NCBI GenBank assembly: GCA_039816045.1
Contig: JBCBYB010000017.1
Span: 1-64,000 of the forward strand
Direction of reading: 5' to 3'
Origin: Thermohalobaculum sp039816045
GTDB lineage: Bacteria > Pseudomonadota > Alphaproteobacteria > Rhodobacterales > Rhodobacteraceae
DNA length: 64,000 nucleotides
The notes beneath the pieces were generated by a model. It saw nothing but the letters and a program-made list of their open reading frames with translations, was not told where the DNA came from and ran no database searches. Both the position numbers and the translations under genes were made by a program. This document shows positions 50,970 to 59,556 of this stretch, piece by piece (positions within the stretch are counted from its first letter, which is position 1; the number at the start of each line of letters is the position of its first letter).

Positions 50970-51635
50970 TCAGGCGGCGATCCGCCGCTCGAGCCGGGAG
51001 AGGAGCCGCACACAGGGCCAGAGGATCGCGAGATAAAGCAGCGCTGCCAGGACGATAGGCGAGGCGTTGAAGGTGATCGAGCGGGCCATGTCGGCGGAGT
51101 AGAGCAGCTCGGGCAGCGCAACCACGCTGGCGAGCGATGTCAGCTTTACCACTTCTATGGTGTTCGACACCAGATCCGGCAGCACGGTCCGCACCGCTTG
51201 GGGCAGCACCACCCACACCATCGTTTGGTTTGCCGTGAGGCCGGTGGAGCGAGCGGCCTCACGCTGGCCCTTCGGCACGCTTGCGATCCCCGCGCGGTAG
51301 ATCTCCCCGTAATAGGCCGAGCTGTTGAGCGTGAACGCGATGGCCACCGCCTGGAAGGGCGTGAGCTCGATGCCGGCAAAAGGCAGCCCGGAATAGACGA
51401 AGATCAGCAGCACGAGAGGCGGCAACGCCCGGAACACATCCACCACCGGCACCATGGCCCAGCGCACCGCCCGGTGGCGCGAGGTCGCGAGCAGCGCCGC
51501 CCCAAGCCCGCCGAGCAGCCCGAGCGGGATCACCGCCGCACAGAGCATCAGCGTCACCCACAGCCCACCCAGCAGCACGGGCCAGGCCTGCACCATGATG
51601 TCCACATTAAAGAATTGCTGGATGAGCGCGTCCAT
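50970..51635 (-). CDS. Polar amino-acid ABC transporter permease (second subunit)
   Basis: A 221-residue HisM/GlnP-type permease with five or so helices. The EAA-like loop SVPKGQREAARSTGLTANQT is present. It starts with an ATG overlapping the stop of the preceding permease (TGATG), so the two are translationally coupled and most likely form a heterodimer. The nearby binding protein should give specificity; the substrate is probably a polar amino acid or derivative. Confidence 0.92.
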   Translation of the reverse strand: MDALIQQFFNVDIMVQAWPVLLGGLWVTLMLCAAVIPLGLLGGLGAALLATSRHRAVRWAMVPVVDVFRALPPLVLLIFVYSGLPFAGIELTPFQAVAIAFTLNSSAYYGEIYRAGIASVPKGQREAARSTGLTANQTMVWVVLPQAVRTVLPDLVSNTIEVVKLTSLASVVALPELLYSADMARSITFNASPIVLAALLYLAILWPCVRLLSRLERRIAA

Positions 51636-52318
51636 CAGGTGCGGCTCCAGGCAAAGCGCGTCTCGATCCAGCGCCCGACCATCACGACGGGCACGAACAA
51701 CAGCAGATAGGCGATGGCCCCCAGCATCAGCGGTGTGGCGTTGCCGGAGAACGAGGTGGCGGTGGTCGCCTGGTTCAGAATCTCCCCCACACCGATCACC
51801 GTGCCCAGCGCCGTGTTCTTGGTGATCGCGATGGTGCGGTTGGTGAGCGGCGGGATCGTGAGGCGCACCGCCTGCGGCAGCACGACCCAGGCCAGCGTCT
51901 GGCCGAAACCGAGCCCCGTGGAGCGCGCCGCCTCCCACTGCCCCTTCGGCACGGAGAGGATGCCGGCCCAGAAGATCTCCTCGGCAAAGGCTGCGAGCAC
52001 GAGCGTCAGCACCAGCCACAGCACGACCCAGTTGGACCAGACGATCCCGATGTTCGGCAGGCCGAAGTAGAAGATCAGCACCACCACCAGCGGCGGCAAG
52101 GCGCGGAACATGTCGACAAACACCACGATCAGCGCCGTGACCGCCCAGATCCGGTAAGCGCGCGCGACCGCCAGCGCGAGGCCAAGCGCGAGCCCCGCAA
52201 TCACGACGGCGATGGCAACCTCGATGGTCACCCAGAGGCCGCCGAGGATATCGGGCCAGTAGCGCTCGATCACCTCCGGCTTGAAAAAGGTCTCTAGGAA
52301 GAGGTCCCAGCGGTCCAT
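51635..52318 (-). CDS. Polar amino-acid ABC transporter permease (first subunit)
   Basis: A 227-residue permease of the same type, with GGLWVTIEVAIAVVIAGLAL and the loop SVPKGQWEAARSTGLGFGQT. The ATG at 52318 follows the ATPase stop directly (TGACATGG). The longer in-frame reading upstream is the antisense part inside the ATPase gene and is not used. Confidence 0.92.
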   Translation of the reverse strand: MDRWDLFLETFFKPEVIERYWPDILGGLWVTIEVAIAVVIAGLALGLALAVARAYRIWAVTALIVVFVDMFRALPPLVVVLIFYFGLPNIGIVWSNWVVLWLVLTLVLAAFAEEIFWAGILSVPKGQWEAARSTGLGFGQTLAWVVLPQAVRLTIPPLTNRTIAITKNTALGTVIGVGEILNQATTATSFSGNATPLMLGAIAYLLLFVPVVMVGRWIETRFAWSRT

Positions 52319-52319
52319 G

Positions 52320-53060
52320 TCAGTGCGCGATATCGGCGAGGAAGGCCTGGGTCCGCGCCTCCTGCGGCGCGCCAAAGAGCGCATCCGGCGCCCCCTGCTC
52401 GACCACACGGCCGGCATCCATGAACACCACCCGGTCGGCGGCGTCCCGGGCAAAGCGCATCTCGTGGGAGACCACGAGCATGGTCATGCCGTCCTCTCGC
52501 AGCTTACGCATCACCGCCAGCACCGAGCCCACAAGCTCCGGATCGAGCGCGGAGGTCGGCTCGTCGAACAGCATGATCTTGGGCTCCAGCGCCAGCGCGC
52601 GTGCAATCGCCACCCGCTGCTGCTGCCCACCCGAGAGCTCGGACGGATAGTTGCGCGCCTTCTCCGCCAGCCCCACCTGGGAAAGCGCCTTGTGGCCCCG
52701 CTCCTCGGCCTCGGCCCGGCTCTGCTTCAGCACCCGCCGAAGCGCCAGGGTCACGTTCCCCAGCGCCGTCATATGCGGGTAGAGATTGAAGCTCTGGAAC
52801 ACCATTCCCATCCGCAACCGCATCGCGTTGAGATCAACCCCGGGCGCCAGGATGTCCGCCCCGTCCACCTGGATGGAGCCGCTGGTGGGCTCCTCCAGCC
52901 GGTTGCAACACCGCAGAAGCGTGGATTTCCCCGACCCCGAGGGCCCGATGAGGAACACAAGCTCCCCCGGCGCGACGGCGAGATCGATGCCTTTCAGCAC
53001 CTCCGTCGCGCCAAAGCTCTTGTGCAGCGCTCGGATGTCGAGGATGGGCGCCTGGCTCAC
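52320..53060 (-). CDS. Polar amino-acid ABC transporter ATPase
   Basis: A 246-residue ATPase of the GlnQ/HisP type: Walker A GPSGSGKSTLL, Q-loop VFQSFNLYPHMT, signature ELSGGQQQRVAIARAL, Walker B IMLFDEPTSALDPE, H-loop VVSHEM. The start is taken as the GTG at 53060, which overlaps the stop of the binding protein gene by four bases (GTGA); a TTG two codons upstream is an alternative. Confidence 0.92.
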   Translation of the reverse strand: MSQAPILDIRALHKSFGATEVLKGIDLAVAPGELVFLIGPSGSGKSTLLRCCNRLEEPTSGSIQVDGADILAPGVDLNAMRLRMGMVFQSFNLYPHMTALGNVTLALRRVLKQSRAEAEERGHKALSQVGLAEKARNYPSELSGGQQQRVAIARALALEPKIMLFDEPTSALDPELVGSVLAVMRKLREDGMTMLVVSHEMRFARDAADRVVFMDAGRVVEQGAPDALFGAPQEARTQAFLADIAH

Positions 53061-53887
53061 CCGCAATCCGGCGTGTGCTCGGTCGGGTCATAGCCTGGGA
53101 AACCCGGCATGCCGAAGCCCGGATAGACCGTGACCGCCGCCGAGCCCTCTGCCGGGGGGATGCCGAACCACTTCTCGTGCATCGCGGCGATGGTGCCGTC
53201 GAGCTTCATGCACTCCACCGCCACTTCGATGCGATTGCGCAGTTCGACCGAGTCCTTGCGGAGCGGGGTCGAGAACACCTTGCCGGTCGAATGGGTGTAG
53301 GAGAGCGCGAGCTGCGGGTTCTTCTTCACCGCCCAAGCAACGCCCGTGTTGCCCGCGACGTTGGCAAAGGCGCGGCCCGAAACCACGGCCTGGATCGCGT
53401 CGAGCTGGGTGCCGTAGCTCTCCACCGTCCAGCCGACTTCGTCCGCGAGATCCCGGGTCCACTTGTCATAGGCCGAGCCCTTGTTCACCGCGATGGTCTT
53501 GCCCTTGAGCTGGCTGAGCTCGGTGATCTCCTCGGCGCCCGCCTTGGTCATGAACTGGAAGTCGGTGTTCAGGTACCCCTCGATGAAGAGCAGGTTCTCG
53601 GCGCGCTCCTCGGTGAGGGTGGTGGGGGCGGCGATGAAATCATACTGCCCGGCCTGGAGCCCTGGCAGCAGCCCCGACCACTGGGTGGCGGTCAGCTCGA
53701 TCTCGACGCCGAGGCGTTTGCGGAGCTCCTCCACATAGTCAACGTTGAAGCCCTCAACCCCGCCGCCGAGCTTCGGCATCGCGTGCGGCGCAAAGGTGCC
53801 GTCGAGCCCGGTTTTCAGCCCCTCAGCCCCAGCCGCGTTGGCCGCAAGCGCCACAACGCCGGCCATGAGTAACCCCTTGATCGTCAT
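53057..53887 (-). CDS. Polar amino-acid ABC transporter substrate-binding protein
   Basis: A 276-residue SBP_bac_3-type protein. A signal peptide ends near residue 21 (AANAAGA), followed by GLKTGLDGTFAPHAMP and NVDYVEELRKRLG. A late pair of cysteines is present (in EVAVECMKLDG and the terminal DCG). The ATG at 53887 has AGGTG and GAGAGGG upstream. It is the first gene of a four-gene transporter operon. The ligand cannot be deduced. Confidence 0.9.
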   Translation of the reverse strand: MTIKGLLMAGVVALAANAAGAEGLKTGLDGTFAPHAMPKLGGGVEGFNVDYVEELRKRLGVEIELTATQWSGLLPGLQAGQYDFIAAPTTLTEERAENLLFIEGYLNTDFQFMTKAGAEEITELSQLKGKTIAVNKGSAYDKWTRDLADEVGWTVESYGTQLDAIQAVVSGRAFANVAGNTGVAWAVKKNPQLALSYTHSTGKVFSTPLRKDSVELRNRIEVAVECMKLDGTIAAMHEKWFGIPPAEGSAAVTVYPGFGMPGFPGYDPTEHTPDCG

Positions 53888-53966
53888 CACCTGTCCCTCT
53901 CTGCTGAAACGGGCGGCAGATGTCTCACGGCGCCCGCTGAACTGACCATGTTTTCTGCACATCCGA

Positions 53967-53980
53967 GGGGTGTTCACCCC
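53967..53980 (-). promoter_or_regulatory. Palindrome upstream of the amino-acid transporter operon
   Basis: GGGGTG-TT-CACCCC is a perfect 6-bp inverted repeat 80 bases upstream of the binding-protein start, in the 152-bp gap to lysE. It may be an operator; no regulator is known here. Confidence 0.3.
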
Positions 53981-54039
53981 GATGCCCGCTTATTGCTCAG
54001 CACTGTTCCAAGTGGGGGCCGCAGCGTCAAGCCTGCAGG

Positions 54040-54663
54040 TTAGGTCCGCTCCAGCGCCAGCTTCAGCCCAAGAGTGCCGAGCACCGTGCCTCCGGCCCAT
54101 CGGGCAAGGCGCTCGGCCCCGGCACTCTTCTTCAGCCGGGCCGCGACCTGCCCCGCACAGGCCACATAGGCGAGATCCCCGAGCGTCCAGATCAGGTTGC
54201 AGAGGGTGCCGAGCAGCAGGAGTTGCAGCCAGATCGGGCTGTCGAGCGTGGGATTGGTGAACTGCGGCAGCAGCGCGATGAAGAAAAGCGCGGTCTTGGG
54301 GTTCAGCACCTCGACGGTGACGCTCTCGACAAAGGCCCGCCGGCCCGTGCGCGGTGGGGGCGCATCCGGCCGGGTGCCGCGTGGCCATATCATCCGATAG
54401 GCAAGCCACAGCAGATAGGCCGCGCCCGCCAGTTTGACCGCCAAATAGGCCTCCGGCACCAGGCGGAAAATCGCCGAGAGCCCCAGCGTCGCCGCCATCA
54501 CATGCGCCATCCCGCCAAGGCTGAGGCCGAGCACGGCCATCACCCCGGCCCGGCGCCCTCGCGCCACCGTCTGTGCAACAGAGTAGAGCACCGCCGGCCC
54601 CGGCATCACAGCAAAGACCAGGACGGCAGCGAGAAAGGCGGGCAAAAGCGTGGTGTCGAGCAT
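54040..54663 (-). CDS. LysE/RhtB-family amino-acid exporter
   Basis: A 207-residue, six-helix protein of the LysE superfamily: the N-terminal AVMPGPAVLYSVAQTVARG motif is the family mark, with VLNPKTALFFIALLPQF in the middle. It exports amino acids or their analogues. The ATG at 54663 has GGAGG about eight bases upstream. It stands alone between mfd and the amino-acid importer. Confidence 0.92.
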   Translation of the reverse strand: MLDTTLLPAFLAAVLVFAVMPGPAVLYSVAQTVARGRRAGVMAVLGLSLGGMAHVMAATLGLSAIFRLVPEAYLAVKLAGAAYLLWLAYRMIWPRGTRPDAPPPRTGRRAFVESVTVEVLNPKTALFFIALLPQFTNPTLDSPIWLQLLLLGTLCNLIWTLGDLAYVACAGQVAARLKKSAGAERLARWAGGTVLGTLGLKLALERT

Positions 54664-54729
54664 CGCGTCATCCTCCGCGCCAGTCTTAGAGGCCCCCTCC
54701 CCCGGCGCAATCCCCAATCCGTCTCGTGC

Positions 54730-54815
54730 CCGGCGCGGCCCAAGGCCAGTGGGGGAGGACGACGGTCCAGCACGCGACCGGTTGAATGGGTGGGCGGGGC
54801 CTTGGGCCGCGCCGG
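54730..54815. repeat. Perfect 18-bp inverted repeat downstream of mfd
   Basis: The arm at 54730-54747 (CCGGCGCGGCCCAAGGCC) is matched by its exact reverse complement at 54798-54815, with 50 bases between. A smaller CGGTC...GACCG repeat is nested inside. The right arm ends one base before the mfd stop codon. It could be the mfd terminator, a REP/MITE-like element or a structured RNA. Confidence 0.75.
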
Positions 54816-54816
54816 C

Positions 54817-57800
54817 TCAGGCCGCCTGTTTCTGCCGCGCGAGTTTCGCGAGATCCCGTGCGAGCGCAAAGGCGCCGCGCAGACGCTCCCTGTCCTCGCC
54901 CCAGTCGCGGCGCACGATCAGCTTGTTGTCGCGGATCTTGGCGTGCTGGCTCGGCTCGGTGAGGAACTGCGCGAGACCGGCCGGGTTCTCGAACCGGTCG
55001 CCCCGGAACTGCACGGTCGCCCCCTTCGGCCCGGCATCGAGCCGCGCGACCCCGGCGCGCCGGCACATGGTCTTGACCCGCACCACCCGCAGCAGCGTCT
55101 CCACCTCCCGCGGCGGTTTGCCGAACCGGTCGTGGAGCTCGGCGGCAAAGCCCTCCAGCTCCTCACGGCTGTGCAGATCCGAGAGCCGCCGGTAGAGCCC
55201 GAGGCGCACGTCGAGATCGGTCACATAATCCTCTGGGATCAGCACCGGCACCCCGAGATTGATCACCGGCGCCCAGGTCTCGCCCTCCTCGACCACGCCC
55301 GCCTCGCCCGAGCGGATCTTGGCGATCGCCTCCTCCAGCATGTCCTGATAGAGTTCGAACCCGACCTCCTTGATGTGCCCGGACTGCTCCTCGCCCAGCA
55401 GGTTGCCCGCACCGCGGATATCGAGATCGTGGGAGGCGAGGTTGAACCCAGCACCAAGGCTGTCGAGGGAGCCCAGGACTTTCAGCCGCCGCTCCGCCTG
55501 CGGGGTCATCGGCTTGCGCGGTTCGGTCGTGAGATAGGCGTAGGCCCGCAGCTTCGAGCGCCCGACGCGCCCGCGGATCTGGTAGAGCTGCGCCAGACCG
55601 AACATGTCGGAGCGCCGCACGATCAGGGTGTTGGCGCGCGGGATGTCGAGGCCGCTTTCGACGATGGTGGTGGAAACCAACACCTCGTATTGGCCGTCAT
55701 AGAAGGCGTTCATCCGGTCGTCGAGCTCGCCCGCTGCCATCTGGCCGTGCGCCGTCAGGAAGCGCACCTCCGGCACCTGTTCGCGCAGGAATTCCTCAGC
55801 TTCGGGCAAATCCGAGATCCGCGGGACCACCATGAACGACTGCCCACCGCGGTAGTGCTCGCGCAGCAGCGCCTCGCGGACGGTGACCTCATCGAACGGC
55901 GCCACATAGGTGCGCACGGCGAGGCGGTCGACCGGGGGCGTCGCGATCACCGAGAGCTCGCGCACGCCCGACATCGCGAGCTGCAGCGTCCGCGGGATCG
56001 GCGTCGCAGTCATGGTCAGCACATGGACATCGGCGCGCAGGCTCTTCAGGCGCTCCTTATGGGCGACGCCGAAATGCTGCTCCTCGTCGATCACCAAGAG
56101 CCCGAGATTGCAGAATTTCACCGATTTCGCGAGCAGCGCATGGGTGCCGACGACGATAGAAATCTCCCCATCGGCCAGCCCGCGGCGGGTCTCGGTGGCC
56201 TCTTTGGCCGGCACGAAGCGGGAGAGCTGGCGCACACGGAGCCCTGTGCCCTGGAAGCGGCTGGCGAACTCCTTAGCGTGCTGGCGGGCGAGCAGCGTTG
56301 TGGGCGCGATCACGGCGACCTGGAGACCCGAGGCTGCCGCCACATAGGCCGCCCGGAGCGCCACCTCGGTTTTGCCAAAACCCACATCGCCACAGACCAA
56401 CCGATCCATAGGTCGGCCCGAGCCGAGATCGGCAATCACATCCTCGATGGCGCGCAGTTGGTCCTCGGTCTCCTGATACGGGAAGCGCGCGCAGAAGGCG
56501 GCATAGCCCCCCTCGGGCGGCTCCAGCGCCTCAGCCTGACGCAGCGCCCGTTCGGCGGCGATGGCAATCAGCTTGTCCGCCATCTCGCGGATGCGCGCCT
56601 TCATCTTGGCGCGGCGGCCCTGCCAGGCGCCTCCGCCGAGGCGGTCGAGCTCACCCGTGTCCTGGCCGTACCGGGTGAGCAGCTCGATGTTCTCTACCGG
56701 TAGATAGAGCTTCGAGGCGCCGGCATATTCCAGGCTGAGGCATTCATGGGGCGCGCCCGCCGCGGTCACCGTCTCCAGCCCCAGGTAGCGCCCGATCCCG
56801 TGGTCGAGATGCACCACCAGATCACCGGGCGTGAGGCTCTGGGTCTCGGTCAGGAAGTTCTCCGCCCGTCGGGTTTTCCGCGCGCGCCGGATCAGCCTGT
56901 CACCCAGCACGTCCTGCTCGGAGATCACCGTAAGCCCGGGCGCCTCAAACCCCTGTTCCAGCCCCCAAACCAGCAAGTTGACGCCCGGCTCCACCTCTGA
57001 CCAGCGTGCCACCCGACGCGCCCCTTCGAGCCCATGGTCCGCGAGCAGCCCCTCGAGCCGCTCGCGTGCGCCGTCGGAATAGGAGACCACGACGACAGGC
57101 CCGGCCTTCGCCTTGGCCCGGACATGGCCCACCAGCGCGTCGAAGAGGTTCACCCCCTCCTGCTGGCGCTCCGGCGCGAAGCTGCGGCCAGGGCGCGCGC
57201 CGGCATCGATGATCCCCGGCCCGAGCGGCTGTTTGTGGGGTGTGAGCGCCCTGACCGGCCGATCGGTCAGGCCCGCGGCCCAGTCCTCTTCCGACAGATA
57301 GAGCATCGAGGGTGGCGCAGGACGATACGTGCTCTCCCCGACAGGGTCTGACCGGGCATCATAGTGCTCCGCGATCTGGGCCAGCCGCGCCGCGCGTGCC
57401 TCCTCGATCCGGCCATCGAGGCTCACCACCGCCTTGGGAAGATAGGCGAACACCGTTGAGAGCTGGTCGTGGAAGAGCCCAAGATAGTGCTCCATCCCCT
57501 GCACCTTCCGCCCCTCAGACACCGCGGCATAGAGCGGATCGTCCAGCCGTGCGGCCCCGAAGGTCTCGCGATAGCGGCGCCGGAAGCGCTGGATGGCGGC
57601 CTCGTCCAGGATCACCTCTGAGGCGGGCGCGAGCTCCACCCGGCCGATCTTCTCCACGGTGCGCTGGGTCTCCGGATCGAAGCGGCGCGCGCTCTCCAAC
57701 ACATCCCCGAAGAAATCGAGCCGCACGGGATGGCTCGCCCCAGGCGCATAGATGTCGACGATCCCGCCCCTGACGGCGAAGTCGCCGGGCTCGATGACCG

Positions 57801-58272
57801 TTGAGGCCCGAGAGAACCCCATGCGCGTGAGCCAGGCGATCAGCCCGTCGACCGCGACCGGGCTGTCGGTGTCGGCCACAAAGCTCGCTTCCGCCACCGT
57901 CTCGGGCGCCGGCACCTGTTGCAACGCGGCGTTCAGCGTCGTGACCACCACGGCCGGACGATCCCATCCACTGGCCAGTACGGCGAGCGTCGCCATGCGG
58001 GTCGCGGCGATCTCCGGGTTGGGCGAGACGCGGTCGTAAGGCAAGCAGTCCCAAGCGGGCAGCTGCAGCACCGGCAGGTCGGGCGCGAAGACACCCAGCG
58101 CATCCGTGAGCGCCGCTGCACGCGCGTCATCCCGCGCGACATGAAGGACCGGACCACCAGCCCGTGCCGCAAGATCGGCCACAAGCTTGCCGTCCCAACC
58201 TTCCGGTGCGCCGCAAATGGTGACGGCGCCCGGGGCGATTTCCCCGTGCGTGCTCATGGGGTGCGTGCTCAT
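54817..58272 (-). CDS. mfd: Transcription-repair coupling factor Mfd
   Basis: A 1151-residue Mfd. The N-terminal UvrB-like part is followed by a CarD-like RNA polymerase interaction domain (PGDLVVHLDHGIGRYLGLE), a RecG-like translocase with Walker A VCGDVGFGKTE, the DEEQ box and TATPIPRTLQLAM, and a C-terminal TRCF domain. It removes RNA polymerase stalled at lesions and recruits UvrA. Two ATG codons 15 bases apart, made by a tandem 15-bp repeat, could serve as start (58272 or 58257); neither has a clear Shine-Dalgarno site. A further in-frame start at 58308 is less likely. Confidence 0.96.
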   Translation of the reverse strand: MSTHPMSTHGEIAPGAVTICGAPEGWDGKLVADLAARAGGPVLHVARDDARAAALTDALGVFAPDLPVLQLPAWDCLPYDRVSPNPEIAATRMATLAVLASGWDRPAVVVTTLNAALQQVPAPETVAEASFVADTDSPVAVDGLIAWLTRMGFSRASTVIEPGDFAVRGGIVDIYAPGASHPVRLDFFGDVLESARRFDPETQRTVEKIGRVELAPASEVILDEAAIQRFRRRYRETFGAARLDDPLYAAVSEGRKVQGMEHYLGLFHDQLSTVFAYLPKAVVSLDGRIEEARAARLAQIAEHYDARSDPVGESTYRPAPPSMLYLSEEDWAAGLTDRPVRALTPHKQPLGPGIIDAGARPGRSFAPERQQEGVNLFDALVGHVRAKAKAGPVVVVSYSDGARERLEGLLADHGLEGARRVARWSEVEPGVNLLVWGLEQGFEAPGLTVISEQDVLGDRLIRRARKTRRAENFLTETQSLTPGDLVVHLDHGIGRYLGLETVTAAGAPHECLSLEYAGASKLYLPVENIELLTRYGQDTGELDRLGGGAWQGRRAKMKARIREMADKLIAIAAERALRQAEALEPPEGGYAAFCARFPYQETEDQLRAIEDVIADLGSGRPMDRLVCGDVGFGKTEVALRAAYVAAASGLQVAVIAPTTLLARQHAKEFASRFQGTGLRVRQLSRFVPAKEATETRRGLADGEISIVVGTHALLAKSVKFCNLGLLVIDEEQHFGVAHKERLKSLRADVHVLTMTATPIPRTLQLAMSGVRELSVIATPPVDRLAVRTYVAPFDEVTVREALLREHYRGGQSFMVVPRISDLPEAEEFLREQVPEVRFLTAHGQMAAGELDDRMNAFYDGQYEVLVSTTIVESGLDIPRANTLIVRRSDMFGLAQLYQIRGRVGRSKLRAYAYLTTEPRKPMTPQAERRLKVLGSLDSLGAGFNLASHDLDIRGAGNLLGEEQSGHIKEVGFELYQDMLEEAIAKIRSGEAGVVEEGETWAPVINLGVPVLIPEDYVTDLDVRLGLYRRLSDLHSREELEGFAAELHDRFGKPPREVETLLRVVRVKTMCRRAGVARLDAGPKGATVQFRGDRFENPAGLAQFLTEPSQHAKIRDNKLIVRRDWGEDRERLRGAFALARDLAKLARQKQAA

Positions 58273-58275
58273 GGG
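58246..58275. repeat. Tandem 15-bp repeat at the mfd start
   Basis: GTGCGTGCTCATGGG occurs twice without a gap (58246-58260, 58261-58275). It duplicates the mfd start codon and gives the N-terminus MSTHPMSTHGE. Confidence 0.8.
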
Positions 58276-58364
58276 GCGCGAGGTAGCGGGCTGGGCGTGG
58301 CTTGGCAACCCGGAGCGACGGCTCGGACCACTCTCAAGCGAGAGAACACGCGGGTCTGATGCGT

Positions 58365-59342
58365 TCAGTCCAGCCGGGCGCGCGGCTTGAAGGCCAAATG
58401 CCAGTCCTTCGCCTCCGCCGGGCCAGAAATCTCGATCCGGTCAAAGGCCACCCAGAACCGCGCCCCCGGCAGGGGGACTTCGCCCAGCACGCGGAATCGG
58501 GCCGGCAACAGATCCTGACGGAGTGTCAATATCGCCTGACCCGTCGCGGCGTCGGTCGCGGTCGAGCCGAGCTGATCATTGCGCATGCGGACAGCGGTGC
58601 CAAAGCCAAGCCGCAGGACAACCCGCTCTATCCGCCACCCCTCCACCAGATCACCACGGTCGAACAGCAGCACCCGGCATTCCGCGCCGCCGGGACGATC
58701 GCGATGCCAGACCACCATGGCCCCGGGGTTGAGTTTGCAATGGGTGCCCTCGAGCAAACCATAGGCGAGGCTGGAGAGCCCGCGGCCTTCCGCATAGCCC
58801 AACATCTCCGCGGCGGGGACAACGAAGACCGGACGGGGATCCTCGAGCTTTGCCCCAACCGGCGACAGGGTCATGACGGGGTCCGAACTGGCGAGCCTAA
58901 GATCCTGTTTCCCAACAGGGTTCGGCTGGTCAGGGGGCATGTCCGGGCTGCGCAGGTTGCCGACTTGGATCGGCTCTGTACCGACACTCTCTTGGCCGCT
59001 TGCAAGGGGCGGCGGCGCATCGGGCTGGGTCTCCAACCATGGCGAGCCACCCGAGATCTGGCTGGCAAGTCCGGTAAAGAGAGCCAGAATTATGGCCATG
59101 AGAACCCATCGCGTGCTGGAGTTCGAAGGAGCCGGATCGTCCCAATCGAAGCCATCCTCATCCTCCCAAGGCAGTGGAGAGGTTGCGCTGGTCGGGGCTC
59201 TTTCGTGCCTGTCCTCGCGCCTGGCCTCCGGCGGGGAGATCGGCGCTCCGAGCTTCAGAGGTCGCTCGCCTGAGGCCGGTCGTCGTTGCCGCCGGCGCTC
59301 CGACTGCATGGCCCGCTCCAATGGCTCGCTCAGCCGATCCAT
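58365..59342 (-). CDS. Unknown single-TM protein
   Basis: A 325-residue protein with an Arg-rich cytoplasmic N-terminus (about 1-77), one transmembrane helix (about 78-96), a Pro-rich stretch, and a C-terminal beta-rich extracytoplasmic domain (about 165-325) that I do not recognise. The ATG at 59342 is preferred over one 19 codons upstream because GGAG stands nine bases before it. It lies 92 bases upstream of mfd in the same orientation and diverges from the VPLPA-CTERM gene. Confidence 0.8.
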   Translation of the reverse strand: MDRLSEPLERAMQSERRRQRRPASGERPLKLGAPISPPEARREDRHERAPTSATSPLPWEDEDGFDWDDPAPSNSSTRWVLMAIILALFTGLASQISGGSPWLETQPDAPPPLASGQESVGTEPIQVGNLRSPDMPPDQPNPVGKQDLRLASSDPVMTLSPVGAKLEDPRPVFVVPAAEMLGYAEGRGLSSLAYGLLEGTHCKLNPGAMVVWHRDRPGGAECRVLLFDRGDLVEGWRIERVVLRLGFGTAVRMRNDQLGSTATDAATGQAILTLRQDLLPARFRVLGEVPLPGARFWVAFDRIEISGPAEAKDWHLAFKPRARLD

Positions 59343-59399
59343 ACCCAAATACTCCGCTGCTGGCCAAGGAGAAACGCCCCCTGGCCTTTGGGTCGGCAT

Positions 59400-59556
59400 C
59401 GGGCGGGTACTTTGAGGGGCAACCCCGCCGTCAACACGTCTAGACAGTTTTTATTGAAAGTTTCATTAACAGCCGGTTAACCGCCGGCACTCGCCACAGT
59501 TTGATCGCATTTGTCCGAGATGACTTCTTTAAGATTTGGTTAGTGTGGACACACCT
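59400..59556. promoter_or_regulatory. AT-rich divergent promoter region
   Basis: This intergenic region between the one-TM gene and the VPLPA-CTERM gene is AT-rich from about 59440. TTGAAA at 59454-59459 could be a -35 element for the plus strand, but the hexamer 17 bases on (TTAACC) is a poor -10. A GGTTAACC palindrome is present at about 59475-59482. Confidence 0.3.

Noticed and set aside
54223..56703. An 826-codon plus-strand open frame opposite lysE and mfd
   Set aside because: It runs through two genes and the intergenic inverted repeat, has low-complexity basic composition and no ribosome site.
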